The notes beneath the pieces are model-generated. The model searched no databases, had not been told where the DNA came from, and worked only from the letters and a program-made list of their open reading frames with translations. A DNA stretch of 64,000 bases from NCBI GenBank assembly GCA_036583965.1, contig JAZBQD010000015.1:71402330-71466329 (forward strand), given 5' to 3'. Shown here piece after piece: positions 29,801 through 39,924 of the stretch; the stretch's first letter is position 1, and each line of letters begins with the position of its first letter. Position numbers and translations under genes: made by a program. Source of the stretch: Prunella strophiata (lineage: Eukaryota; Chordata; Aves; Passeriformes; Prunellidae).

Positions 29801-32800
29801 TATGTGTTTAGATAGAAAGGATTTCTATGTGTTTAGATAGAAAGGATTTCTATGTGTTTAGATAGAAAGGATTTCTATGTGTTTAGATAGAAAGGATTTC
29901 TATGTGTTTAGATAGAAAGGATTTCTATGTGTTTAGATAGAAAGGATTTCTAGATGATGATGATGACCATGTCTCTACAAAGTAGCTTGATGCATATTTT
30001 CAGAAAGATCTTTATCAGCTGTTGAACTTGTGTTGTTCAAATACAAGATATTTTCCTCAAAAATAATAATTATGAGGAGTTGAGATTCTCAGCATGAAAA
30101 CAAATTCATACCCCATCTTTTTATCTTGGTTTTGATTTTGAGCATTTTTCTAGTAGATTTCTTGCTAGTCCCTTTAAACATTGATAGCATAAATGTATCT
30201 TGTTATGGACATTTTAATGTGCTTACTGAATTGTTACACTGCGCACGTTCTTCATATACTACTACCATGTTTCCCAATTACCTCATCTATCATTTTGATT
30301 TTAGCTTCTTTAGGATCTTAGCTTCTTCAAGAAAATTCAGAGCTAAAGCATAATTTCTACTTGTTCTTTGCCCCTTCTCCTTGTCATGTTAATTAAGTCA
30401 GGCTAGTTTTTTGTATGATTGCAGTTAAATTAAGAGAATTTTAGAATAAATAAATATTCAAGCACGTTGTTCTGAGTCCTCCATTTTTAAGTCAAATATT
30501 CCATAATGACTGGATTTTTAAGGTTTCTTTTGCTCCAGAGAAAAATTGGCAGTTTTGAGAAAATTTTTCAATTTCCCAACATATGAGCATATGCAATGTA
30601 TTGAAGTGCCATTGGATAGTATTCCCTGTTGATAACAGTCAATGTGATTTTATGGTTTAGAGTTATATGAATACTAGTAGGCAAAGTCATACTTTTTTCT
30701 GGAATTCCTATTCCTATGGAATAGGACCCAGTCTTGAAAATTCGCATAGCAAAACTATGTATGTAGTAAAAATCTTTTCTAGGGGTGTATATGTGTGAAA
30801 TAGAGGTCTATGTCATTTTGGGTTTTTTTACCAGGGTTGTGTGTTTATGTAGTTCTAATTACATTTTTGAATTTAAACAAAGAATCCTCTGGTAAATATA
30901 TTTATTAAATGTCTTGGGGTTTTTTAGATAATGAAGACATTGATAGTGGCTATACTGCTCGCCTGGTGTGGTTCCACTTTTGCTTGGTCTTTTGTTTGAA
31001 CTGGTCATCGTCGCACCTTTGAGAGTTCCTTTGGATCAAACACCTCTCTTCTATCCTTGGCAGGTCAGTTGCTCCCATTCTTTTGCTGCTGTTGATGTAA
31101 GGAGTATCAGGTGCCTTGTTTCATGTGGAATTGGTGCTTCAGAGCATTTTCCACAAATATGTTTGTATGTGGCAGAGAAAAGGCAGCCAGTCTGGATGTG
31201 AGAATTATTTGAACCAAAAGGATATGCTGAGGAATTTAAACTATGAAAAGCTGAACTGTTGTGAGATGACATCAAAGGTTGCATTTCAGTGATCAGCTAC
31301 TTTTCCAGTAGCATAATTGTAAAGCTATGTAAGAAGTTAGTAAATCTGTGTATGTATGCACAGATGTGCATGCTTTAATCGTTCTGGAAAGATTTCTGCA
31401 TACAATTATGCAGAAAGAGGTTATGGTAATTTTTTTTTTCCTTGTAAGATTACAATCCTTGTAAGATTATAATTCAGTGATGAGGCACATTATGAATGTA
31501 GCTTTTATATTATTTAGGATCATGCTGATTTTGGGCTGAGTTGTCAAACCATTAATACAAAATTTTGAGGTAGTTGTCTTTTATTACCTTTCCGTTAAGT
31601 CTCACAGGCTAAATGCAAATTTCTGTCCTGCAAGTTGGGAGACTAAATGAAGATACAGTGGATTGAATGACAAATGTTTCCATCACTAGGCTGAATTATG
31701 AAAGAAGTCATAACTCAAAGAAACCCAGCTGAGGGGACCATAACTCAGAGCATCTAGAGTGCCATTACTAAATAACAAGAAAGTGTTCAGGGACAGTGAC
31801 TTTCTAAGCTGCCCTAAGCTTTCATTTAGTTTTCAATATCCAAATGTTTGAAAGCTATAATACAAGAAGAATTTGGCTACTAATTTAATTATTATTTATT
31901 TTAATATCCGAGTATATTTTTGAGCTGAGTAGACCAGAAAATCAGAACATCATATAATTACAGTGGTAGATGATCGTGGTTTCCAAACAATTTTGGAAAG
32001 ACTTTGTAATGCTAGAGATTATAAAAATTCTTTACTATTGCATATTAATTCTTTAAAAGTTTTGAAAGAAGTATACTGAAAAACTTTTCATGTAGCAGAA
32101 CTTCTTCAAAATATAGGATAAGTGGGATTTGAGACTTTTTCTAAATCAACAAGGAGCTATCAAAATTGAGACTAATTTCTATTTTTCGCAAAAAAAGAAG
32201 AGCGTTATAGCCTTAAATAAACATGAATCAAGGTTAACACTGGTGCTTTCTTGTAACAATTTAAAAATTTTTTTAGAATTGACATTAATACAAGTTGTCT
32301 TTTTAAATAATCAGTTAAAGAAAATGTATTTCCCCAACAGTTTAAGAAAGTTAATTAGTCTGTGATGTCCCAAGTCTTACCAGTTCTTAGCTGTTCATTC
32401 TACTTTATCAGCCTATGTTTTGCATTCTATTTTTGGTGGGTTTTATTGAAAATCCCTTACAAATATCTGTAATCCAGAAAGAATGGATTTATGATGTGGA
32501 GTGTTTACTAGAAGCCAGTAGTTATAGTGTCCTAATTCCATGCCATAATAATTGCAGTTTATATTAAAACATAAATTTTCCTCTGAATAGTATGGCTTTT
32601 TTGTTAAGAGCATTGCCTTTCTTTATGTTTTTCTTACATGAAGTAGGGTTTTGGGAATAATTAAACTTCAAAAGAAGGAAAATAACCTTTTTCCTGATAT
32701 GTGTGAACATCTTTGTATCTTTTCTATTCTTTTATAAAGGAAAGTAACTAACTTCCTTTTATGTAAATTACTTGTACCAGACTGTTAGTCAGTTGCTTTA

Positions 32801-35800
32801 AATCTAATGCTTTTATTTTATATTTGCCTTTGGTTTAATAGTAGAAGTGATTTTCCTGGTCCCAGGGAGCTAAATTTACAGATTAATCTTGAGAGCATCC
32901 TCTTTTTCATAGGAATTTGCAGATGATGTCATCTCTTTGGAGCAAAGTCCCATGTAAATGGAAAAGTAATTATATTTTCATGATAAGTAATATTAACACA
33001 TTGCTCTTAAAGCTTTTGGTTGTCAGACTTTTTAAAGATACGATAATGCTAACACTATAAATTTTTACAAAATTAGGACTGGGCTCTTGGAGTTCTGCAT
33101 GCCAAAATAATTGCTGCCATAACACTGATGGGTCCCCAGTGGTGGCTGAAAACTGTTATTGAACAGGTAGGGGAAAATTGTTCACATGAATTATCTGTAT
33201 AATACATTTTTTATGTTTCTGATTGTGTGTCAAAAAACAGTGTTACTCTTGCAGTAATGGAGTAATTGAGTAGAATTCAACTAGTCTTGTAAAAACCTTT
33301 TAAATTGTATACCCTAATCCATTAAGGTACACTCAACAGTAAAACAAAAACTCAGAAATCTGAATTCAAGAAAATGCTTTGTATGCATATATGTATTTTT
33401 CTCATGTTTGTAATAAAGTGAGAAAGAAACATGATTATTTCTTCAGATGAAGTCCATTTCTCCAAATACTTGTCCAAATATTGGACAGTATTTACATCCA
33501 CAAGTCAAAACCACAGAATTTTGCTTTCTCTGCAGCTGTAGAGATTACCCCATTTATAGATCAGTAGAGATGAAAGACACCATTTCTGTTCCCCTTTGAT
33601 TATTAAGCAACACAGAACATTTTCTCTGAGCAGTTCAGAGTCACATGGCCTGTTGTTTTGTGAGAAGTATTTTTTCTTGGTTATAACCGTTAAATTCCAT
33701 AGTTGTCATCTCGATGAAGTGTCTCAGTTGTTTGTCAGAAGGTAATTTTTCAGCACTGCACTGTATGTGATGCCTGTGGTGCATGTCCCAAGCTCTGTAC
33801 ACAAGGTGCCTCTTGTAAGTCTAGCACATAGTCCTAGTTGTTAAATCACTTCAGCTGTCACACTGCAGAAGTACAGTCTTAGTCTGGGAGTATGTTTTGA
33901 TGCATACCACGGCTGCTTCTTCCATTCTGAATGCTCTCCATGGGAAGTTTACACACTCTCCTGAGCCTTCCAGGCTGAGGGACAGAGGCCATTGTTTAGC
34001 TGTAGCTGGTAGCCATTCAGAACTGGTTATTTCCCATGCTTAATCTGGTTATGTTTTGCCCATAGCTTCTGGTAGTAACTGCAGAAGCGTAAGGATTGTG
34101 GAGGCCTTTTTTTCAGGCACAGACTCTATGTACAGAGGCTCTAGTCTGCACCACCAAGTACAAAATAGGATCCTATTTTCTGCCCATTACAAAATTTAAT
34201 AATTTATTCTATTAGCATATACAGAATCCTCTTCTAGTAAGTCAAGAGTGCAAAGTGATCCCAGGTCACCCACAAAAGCATTGTCCACAGCTCTATTAAA
34301 TGTTCTTTCAGAAGGTCTCTTGCATTCCTGCAAGCTGAATCACAACTCTGTTCCAGATTAAGTTGGTCACTTGGGCATTGTTTAAATGATTTCCTGGAAC
34401 CCTCATGATGTAAATTGGCAGAGAGTTTTCCCTTCTTCAACTGTGGCCACGGGAACACTCATTTCCTTTCATAAGGAGAATTGTGTAAAACCTTGTAATT
34501 ATTACTGTAGTTGCAAAGCAAGGCTTTCTTGATTGATCTGTTCTACTTCTAACTTGCTCCATTTTAGGTATATGCAAATGGGATTCGTAACATTGACTTA
34601 CACTTCATCATCCGTAAACTGGCAGCACCCGTCATCTCTGTCCTCCTACTTTCCCTGTGTGTGCCGTACATCATAGCTTCTGGTGTTGTACCTTTACTGG
34701 GTAGGTATGCACTCAGAGCACCTGTTTGTCATCTCATGGTTACAGCAATGTAAATACTGTTTGTGGAAATAAAACTTCTAGTTTATTTAAAAAACAAAAA
34801 CAAACAAACAAAAGCTCCTGCTGACAAATGTAAATGTTTAAAGACTTCCAAGAGTCACACCATGTTTCCAGGAATATTGTCCAAATGTTTCGTGAACTCT
34901 GTCAGGCTTGGTGCTGTGACCACTTCCCTGATGAGCCTGTGCCAGTGCCCAACCACCCTCCGGGTGAAGAGCCTTTTTCTAACACCCAAGCCAAACCCTT
35001 CCCCAGCACAACTTGAGGCTGCTCCTTGGGTCCTGTCACTGGTCACCACAGAAAATAAATCTGTGTCTGCCCCTCCTTACCCAAGAGGAGTAAGGCAGAC
35101 ACTGATTTCTTCTCTGTGCATTTTAGGAATCTAGCTAGTTTTACGAAAGGAATGATTAATTCATTTCTTCTTTGGACAATCAGCCTTTGATTTTAGTTCC
35201 TCTAGGAGCTATACTGAGCTGAGGCCATCTTTTTCTGACTTGTCAAATTTTAAATGAAGCTTAGAACAGGTGAAAATCCTGGGTTTGTTTTGAGGTTTTA
35301 ATAGTATTAAAATGTAAATTTTAAATATAAAGGTTTTTTTTCAGACTTTCCTATCTCCTCATAATTGAGGTAAATAATATGGTTAGAATCAAGGTAGATA
35401 AGCTTTTTCATCAAGACTTGTTTTGTACTAGTTAGTTTTGATGTTAACATGTTCGAGAAGTCCCATTTTATTCTTCAGTCTCACTTGAATGCCGACTTTT
35501 ATTCCGTTGACTTTTCTGATACAAGGTGAAGTCAGTAAGCAGATAAACAGAAGTTAATAGGCAAAAAGAACTGATAAGCTCTTTTTTTTTTTTCTGCTGT
35601 GGATTTTCACTCTGTTAATGGAAAACTGTCTGCTCATAGCTGCTTCAGATTAAAAAGAACAGCAGCTGTCATCTTGGATCTTTGATGTAAATGGATGTGT
35701 CATTTATTTCACAGCCCTTCTACTGAAGTTAAAGTATAACAGAAAGTATGGAAGCAAGTAGAGAAGCAGAAATATGAGAGTTAGTTCAGCAATATTACAA

Positions 35801-35999
35801 TGTCTAAGGATTATGTCTTGTTTTGTAGGAGTTACTGCTGAAATGCAGAACCTCGTTCAGCGACGCATTTATCCTTTTCTGCTTATGGTGGTGGTTTTGA
35901 TGGGAATTCTGTCCTTCCAAGTACGCCAGTTCAAGCGCCTTTATGAACATATTAAAAATGACAAGTGAGTATATAGTGGGGTTTTTTTTAATTTTTCCC

Positions 36000-36038
<39 letters not shown>

Positions 36039-37149
36039 AATACTTCAGGTTGAATTCAGGTGTTGTAGATACTTAGGACTAAAAGAGTTTTTAAGAAATT
36101 TTCTAGACAAATGACTCTTATAGACAGACAGAGCTGTTCTTGGCAGATGTTTTATCTGTGGTTCAGGTAGATAAACACAGGAATAGACTGTCTTTATAAA
36201 GGGAAAACTCTTCCCCATGTCTAACACAAATGTGTTTTCTCACAAATGAAGCTGTTAGTCTCATCTGTAGCCTTGAATGACAAATGAATGTCATAAATTA
36301 CAACATACCTTGAAGTTAAAATCATGTCTTAAGCTGCTGCTTATAAAACCATTTCTTCAACCTTTTCTGCATAACTGTTTTTCTTACTCTTTCTACTCAT
36401 AAGTCAAACTAACCTGTTAAAGAACATTCAGTTGTTTTGGTAGTTTGTCCTTAACAAATTTTGTGTGGTTTTCTGATGTTTTCAGTAATTATTACTCTGT
36501 ATTACTCAGATGCCTGATAAAAATAATAATTTTCCTATTATTTTCTGGTTATCTTACTTAGTTGAACCTTTTTTTGTGTTATTACATTGTTTTTGGGGTT
36601 ACCCTAATTAACCTTTTTTGCGAGTTATTAAGAAGACTAGCGACTGATCTTAGCAACTAATTCATAGGTGTGTAGGGCTCTTGTATACACAGAACTGGCA
36701 TGCAAATAGGAAACATGAAAAGGAATTTAGGTGGCAAAAAGTGTGGAACAATGATACAGAGGAAGAAAGGAATAATGGGAAAGGTATGAAAACTGTTAAG
36801 CTGCTGAGATAGTTAAATTCTGTTTCAATATCACACTAAAGGAATCTCGCATCCCTTAAGCTTTCCATGGAGTAGCATCAGGATATTTTCTTTCCTTTTA
36901 AGAAAGATTAAGGAGCAGCTAAAGTTCTTCCTTTACAATTTATAGGATAAGTTGTTATTGAAATGAAGAAACTACTTTGGCAGCAAAGGAGATAGAGTGG
37001 ATTTGTGTTACAAAATAGTATTACCTTGTGTTAATTTCTGTTTTTCCTGTGATCCCAGGTACCTTGTTGGACAGCGACTTGTGAATTACGAAAGGAAGTC
37101 TGGTAAACCAGGCACATCAACAACTCCACCTCAGTCTTCACAAGAATAG
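5809..37149 (+). CDS. MARCHF6: MARCHF6 (TEB4/Doa10) ER E3 ubiquitin ligase, 3' 23 coding exons
   Basis: Polytopic ER-membrane E3 ligase; the family degrades short-lived ER and sterol-pathway proteins (for example squalene monooxygenase). Exons read by splice sites and continuous phase: 5809-5952, 7387-7459, 9091-9259, 10650-10842, 11139-11200, 13114-13146, 14274-14325, 16989-17047, 17653-17733, 18916-18984, 19099-19173, 19999-20133, 20617-20736, 22825-22925, 23606-23743, 25437-25638, 27045-27114, 29334-29456 (broken), 30928-31063, 33077-33166, 34568-34700, 35829-35964, 37059-37149. The protein is nearly identical to the vertebrate family: YSPDMPSRLPIQDIFAG, the acidic loop in 10650-10842 (EEEEDNEDEED), the TEB4/Doa10 domain (LRPGVLWFLRNLNDPDF, 20617-20736), many hydrophobic segments, and the C-terminal element VGQRLVNYE needed for activity in Doa10/MARCHF6. 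RING-CH exons are upstream of the window. Exons 29334 and 30928 each carry a frame-breaking extra base, and the end of exon 29334 is missing. Identity is very sure; intactness in this assembly is not. Confidence 0.97.
7085..7170 (+). mobile_element. Old CR1-like 3' end
   Basis: TCTAATCTAGTATGGCAGTT at 7142-7161 preceded by GGTCTAGATGAATCTTGG resembles the 3' end of old reptile/bird CR1 lineages (a GGTCTGACCCAGTATGG type tail). Short and diverged, so tentative. Confidence 0.45.
9932..10478 (+). mobile_element. CR1 LINE 3' region with internal A and T tracts
   Basis: Landmarks of the CR1 3' region in sense order: GTGCTGTATCCAGTTCTAGG, CATGGACAGACTGGAGTGGG, TTAAAGGACTGGAACATCTG, a TGAATGCCTGATGGAGGG block, a GTGACAGGACCATAGGCA block, and at the end CCAGATGATCTCTAGAGGCC. 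At 10231-10279 an A15 tract, a short spacer and a T21 tract interrupt it. It lies in the MARCHF6 intron before exon 10650. The 79-codon and 90-codon open frames here are CR1 remnants, not genes. Confidence 0.85.
16461..16472. repeat. C12 homopolymer in a MARCHF6 intron
   Basis: Twelve consecutive C between CATATTTCT and TTCCCTCTG. Lies in the 2.7-kb intron between exons 14274-14325 and 16989-17047, where I see nothing else. Confidence 0.95.
17734..18915 (+). other. MARCHF6: U12-type (minor spliceosome) intron of MARCHF6
   Basis: The intron between the exon ending ..TLIVCH (17653-17733) and the exon starting GLAALVKF (18916-18984) begins with GTATCCTTTT, a perfect match to the U12-type donor consensus RTATCCTTT. 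Near its end TTTTCTTGAC (18894-18903) matches the U12 branch-site consensus (TTCCTTRAC-like), with the branch A at 18902, 13 nt before the exon, inside the narrow spacing known for U12 introns. There is no long polypyrimidine tract between branch site and AG, as expected. Terminal dinucleotides are GT-AG and the intron is phase 0. All other MARCHF6 donors I read in the window are U2-type. Confidence 0.9.
19222..19241. repeat. A20 homopolymer
   Basis: Twenty A in the MARCHF6 intron after exon 19099-19173. No recognised element is attached to it. Confidence 0.95.
20825..20960 (+). mobile_element. CR1 LINE fragment
   Basis: GGTACTGGAACAGGTTGCCA at about 20830 followed by a CTGCTCAGAGCAGGGGTTTG block (about 20919) is the usual order near the CR1 3' end. 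Diverged; located in a MARCHF6 intron just after exon 20617-20736. Confidence 0.65.
22199..22739 (+). mobile_element. Solo LTR of an avian endogenous retrovirus, sense to MARCHF6
   Basis: The stretch resembles, from memory, a common bird ERV LTR: landmarks are ACAGTGCTTGCACAGCATC (about 22305), a segment with ACAGCTGACCTGAACTGA then AAAGGGATATGACATCATG, the TATA-box region near 22447-22465, and the CTGCTGATGGGAGG block (about 22541). It ends near 22739 in a CA-rich edge. No gag, pol or env coding sequence is next to it, so it looks like a diverged solo LTR. It sits in the intron between MARCHF6 exons 20617-20736 and 22825-22925, ending only about 85 bp before the latter. A 113-codon antisense frame inside it is taken as chance. 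Edges are approximate. Confidence 0.7.
27486..27566 (+). mobile_element. CR1 LINE 3' tail
   Basis: AGTTGGACTTGATGATCCTT and GGTTCCTTCCAGCTTGAG followed by GTGATTCTGTGATC is the CR1 3' end with its octamer tail. It is short, and lies in the same intron as the 25-bp array. Confidence 0.85.
28101..29132. repeat. 25-bp near-palindromic minisatellite, left block (about 41 units)
   Basis: Strict 25-bp periodicity; one unit is 28141-28165. From 28141 to 29132 there are about 39.7 copies with no substitution that I could see. The left edge (28101-28140) holds one partial unit and a 19-bp unit lacking 6 bp, the only irregularity. Each unit contains ATAGAAAGGATTTCTAT, a perfect 7-bp inverted repeat around GGA, so every unit could fold into a small hairpin on either strand. 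It lies in the MARCHF6 intron between exons 27045-27114 and 29334. The block ends at ..CTATGTG, followed by unique sequence. Confidence 0.98.
29334..29456 (+). CDS. MARCHF6: MARCHF6 exon cut short by the minisatellite, with a +1 base
   Basis: Acceptor TTTTCAG at 29327-29333; the exon reads VFAGRWLMSFWTGTAK.. to ..CGLYVCWLTIRA in phase with the previous exon (ends at 27114 in phase 1). At 29441-29443 GTTGACAG stands where GTGACAG is needed to continue V-T-V; without the extra T the frame reads RAVTVAV. Immediately afterwards (29457) the 25-bp array starts, giving a stop within three codons. About 20 family-conserved residues, beginning around WMPQGRR, and the donor are absent; I could not find them in the 29953-30927 sequence either. 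The next exon (30928) is present. Deletion in the assembly or a real disruption would both give this picture. Confidence 0.9.
29454..29952. repeat. 25-bp minisatellite, right block (about 20 units)
   Basis: Same unit, same orientation and same perfect homogeneity as the block at 28101-29132; about 20 copies. It begins directly in the MARCHF6 exon (shared TGTG at the junction, 29453-29456) and ends in GGATTTCTA before GATGATGATGATGACC. The two blocks are separated by 321 bp of unique sequence carrying the end of an intron and most of an exon. Confidence 0.97.
30928..31063 (+). CDS. MARCHF6: MARCHF6 exon with one extra base (frameshift)
   Basis: Acceptor TTTTTAG at 30921-30927, donor GTCAGT at 31064. 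It starts IMKTLIVAILLA and continues, after a shift, as GVVPLLLGLLFELVIVAP to PLFYPWQ. CTCGCCTGG at 30958-30966 needs to be CTCGCTGG for the frame to hold; the exon is 136 nt where 135 nt (45 codons) fits both neighbours. Read literally, translation stops at 30997-30999. The protein around the shift is otherwise family-like, so the extra C is more likely a sequence error than decay. Confidence 0.93.
34838..35095 (-). mobile_element. CR1 LINE 3' region, antisense
   Basis: The stretch holds GCTTGGTGCTGTGACCACTT, CCAGTGCCCAACCACCCTC, GGGTGAAGAGCCTTTTTCTA, CACAACTTGAGGCTGCTCC and GGGTCCTGTCACTGGTCACC, all in the order expected for the complement of CR1. It sits in the MARCHF6 intron after exon 34568-34700. 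Open frames at 34763-35134 belong to it. Confidence 0.85.
36003..36036. repeat. (TA)n microsatellite
   Basis: About 16 TA repeats just after MARCHF6 exon 35829-35964, in the last intron. Confidence 0.95.
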
Positions 37150-39150
37150 ATGGTCATATTAAACATCTTGACCTTCCCTTTGCCTTTACATGTCCTTTTT
37201 TCATAGACTCTTCTCGTCTTTGGATATCTCTCCCAATAAAACTCTCAGCAGTGTTTTGGCTTCTGTTGGTAGCATCCAGATAGCAGTTAAGGCTCTGTTT
37301 CTTATCTGCATTTTCTGATGTTGTAAATGCTGTCTGAGGTCTGTATATGTGTATATAGAAGTGTCCTGACACCCTAAAACCTTGGATTAAAAAGAATGTG
37401 CATTGTACATCTTTAAAAAGTATATTAATTTATTAAATCTAGTTGTCACTTTATTTTGGACTGCTGTTCTGTTGACAATGTGCCACAAAGCAATAGTGCG
37501 AAGAGGCAAGATGTTTTTATAAAATTTGGAGCTTACTTTATGGTGTTCATAACAGTTCTTATTGTAGTAATACAGTATGATTTTTCATGAGTGGAAAGGC
37601 CACGTAGAGAATATCAAAAGTAAATAACTGTCTTACAGTCAGCAATGAAGTTGCTGTATTGAGAACATAATGAACTGTGTATCTTGCTGTCCAGTCTTTT
37701 TTATTATTTTGTATAACACCAAAGCTGTTGTACATTTTTCTATTGCCTGATTGTTTTTCATGTGTCAGAGTTTGTAATATTGTACAGTTGCTGTTAAATC
37801 AAGAAAATATTTCCTCTTCTGAGAATTCAGATGTACTTGTTGAGGCTCAGCTGGATTTTTCTATTTCGTTGAAGGGGGTAGTGGGTGTTTGCTTTGGGAT
37901 CAGGATTCCATTAATTGAAACAGTAAGTAAAAATTTACTAAGGCTAGGTGATGGAAGTATTTAAAGCTACCAAGAAAAATTAAATAGGTTCACAACTTAA
38001 ATTGTAGCCAATTTCTTACCAATATTAGGATTTTTCAGGATCTCAAGAAAAGGGATGAACCTTAACTGATGTGCTTGCACAACACAAAGAGCGTAGTGTA
38101 AGCAATGTCCTGACCTGATCCTTAGTTAAACAGCGTGAAATCTTTTTCTGTAAGTTACCAAAGCTGAAAATTGTAGTATGGATTTTATATTGCACAATTA
38201 CTTTTAAAAAAACCAAACCCAACCAAAAAAAAATTCTCTCAGAATTGGTCACTGTGAATTTTTACAGGAATAATACTGAGGAAGTGATTTATCATGTACC
38301 ATTTATGGCCTGAGGGGCAGGGAAATACATATGCTATTAAACAGGCAAGGAAAAGTTAGCAGATTTCTTTGCAAGAACACAGTCAAACAAGAGCCACCAA
38401 ATCAAGTCTGTGTTATTTCTATATGTAGATAGAGTTCTTTTGCAGTAATATTTGGGGGTGGGGGTAGGGGTTATGTAGATAAAAAAAAATACATAACAGT
38501 ATCTCAAAGCTTTAAGCAGCATCAAATCACGTGCTTAGATTGCAGTATCTTTCCTGGACCAATGTGGAAAATGTGAATATCCATTGCAGTAATGAGAAAA
38601 TGGATGGAACATTTAACTTGCTATTCAGTACACTCTCCTTCAGTATTCTGTACTTTACCATGTGTGTATATAATTAATACTTGAGAATCTGGCAGGTGCT
38701 TTTAAAGTGTCATCTCCTTTTATTGATGTTGCATCTCTGATCTGACATGGTATGAGCTAATGTGGTCCAGGCTGTGATAGTGGTAGTTCATTCTTTTGGT
38801 GTCTGGACTCATGTTCTAAGGCAGCGAGCACAAGCCAAATGCATCTGAATCTAGTGGCAGGAGGACTGGGCTGTCACTCTCAGATCCATACTATTTTACA
38901 GAGTTACTGTTGTCCTGATGGTTTTGAACCACAAATATTACCCTTTGGAGTGATTTATTAGAAAATTTCCAGTGAAATGAAATCATAGAAAAATAGCCAA
39001 AATATTTTTTTCATTTACTGTTGCTGATTTAAATGCTGAACTGAGTATATATTCGCCCCATATATTTTTGATGTGCATAAATATTGCATTTGATTATTTA
39101 CAGTGGTGTACATTGTGGGACAGATATATTTTCACAATAATAAATTCACT
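37150..39150 (+). other. MARCHF6: Probable MARCHF6 3' UTR
   Basis: Sequence after the TAG stop (37147-37149) is AT-rich and without coding signal. Candidate poly(A) signals are AATAAA at 37235-37240 (about 90 nt after the stop) and AATAAA at 39139-39144. Which is used cannot be decided here; the end given is a guess based on the second. No known repeat was recognised inside. Confidence 0.5.
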
Positions 39151-39461
39151 GGTAACATACATTCTTACTTATGCTAAGATTCTGTTTTTGACATGCCTTT
39201 CACAAACAGTTCCAAAATGGTCTTGCCACTCAAATGTTGCAAGCACTACTGTGCATCATGCAGAATTTGCAGTAGTGTGGTACTTGTAACTGTATTTTTA
39301 TCCAGACAAACTGGTCTTAATATTAAAATTTATTAAGAAAAAGCCTTTTTGCTGTTTCTTACTACTGGTATTTTACAAGTCATGAAAGAAAATAGCAAAT
39401 CAGAGCAGTCATGCAATGTGAACTGCAGCTATTTTGATGTAGCTTACATTATCTGTATTTG

Positions 39462-39497
<36 letters not shown>

Positions 39498-39878
39498 GGG
39501 AAACTGGTTTCAAATCCAACTGTTGTGCTGGCATTTGCACTGCTTTTCAGATCCCAGGTGAAGTTTGTTTCCAGAACTGTCCATTGTGAACTTCTCAGAA
39601 ATCTCATCTCCTTATTTTTACACATTTTTTGAAAGACTATGGAGGTTGTAGAGAACAGGAATTAAATAACAATACTTTATAAATTGTTTTAAATTTCAAT
39701 GGTTTGCCTTATTGTGTGCTGTGTGCTCCCCTGGCATAGAAACTTGATAAGTAAGCTTGTAAGTTAAGTGGCTGTTTCTGAGACAGCTGATGAGCACTGT
39801 ACCAGTGGCTTCCATCTGTGCTGGAGTGATAGAGAGTGGTGTGTGCTCCTGTTACTTTTCAAATGGGAAAGTGTGTGT

Positions 39879-39924
<46 letters not shown>

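Noticed and set aside
28101..29952. CRISPR-like array
   Set aside because: The 25-bp units are directly adjacent with no spacers, in a vertebrate intron; it is a minisatellite.
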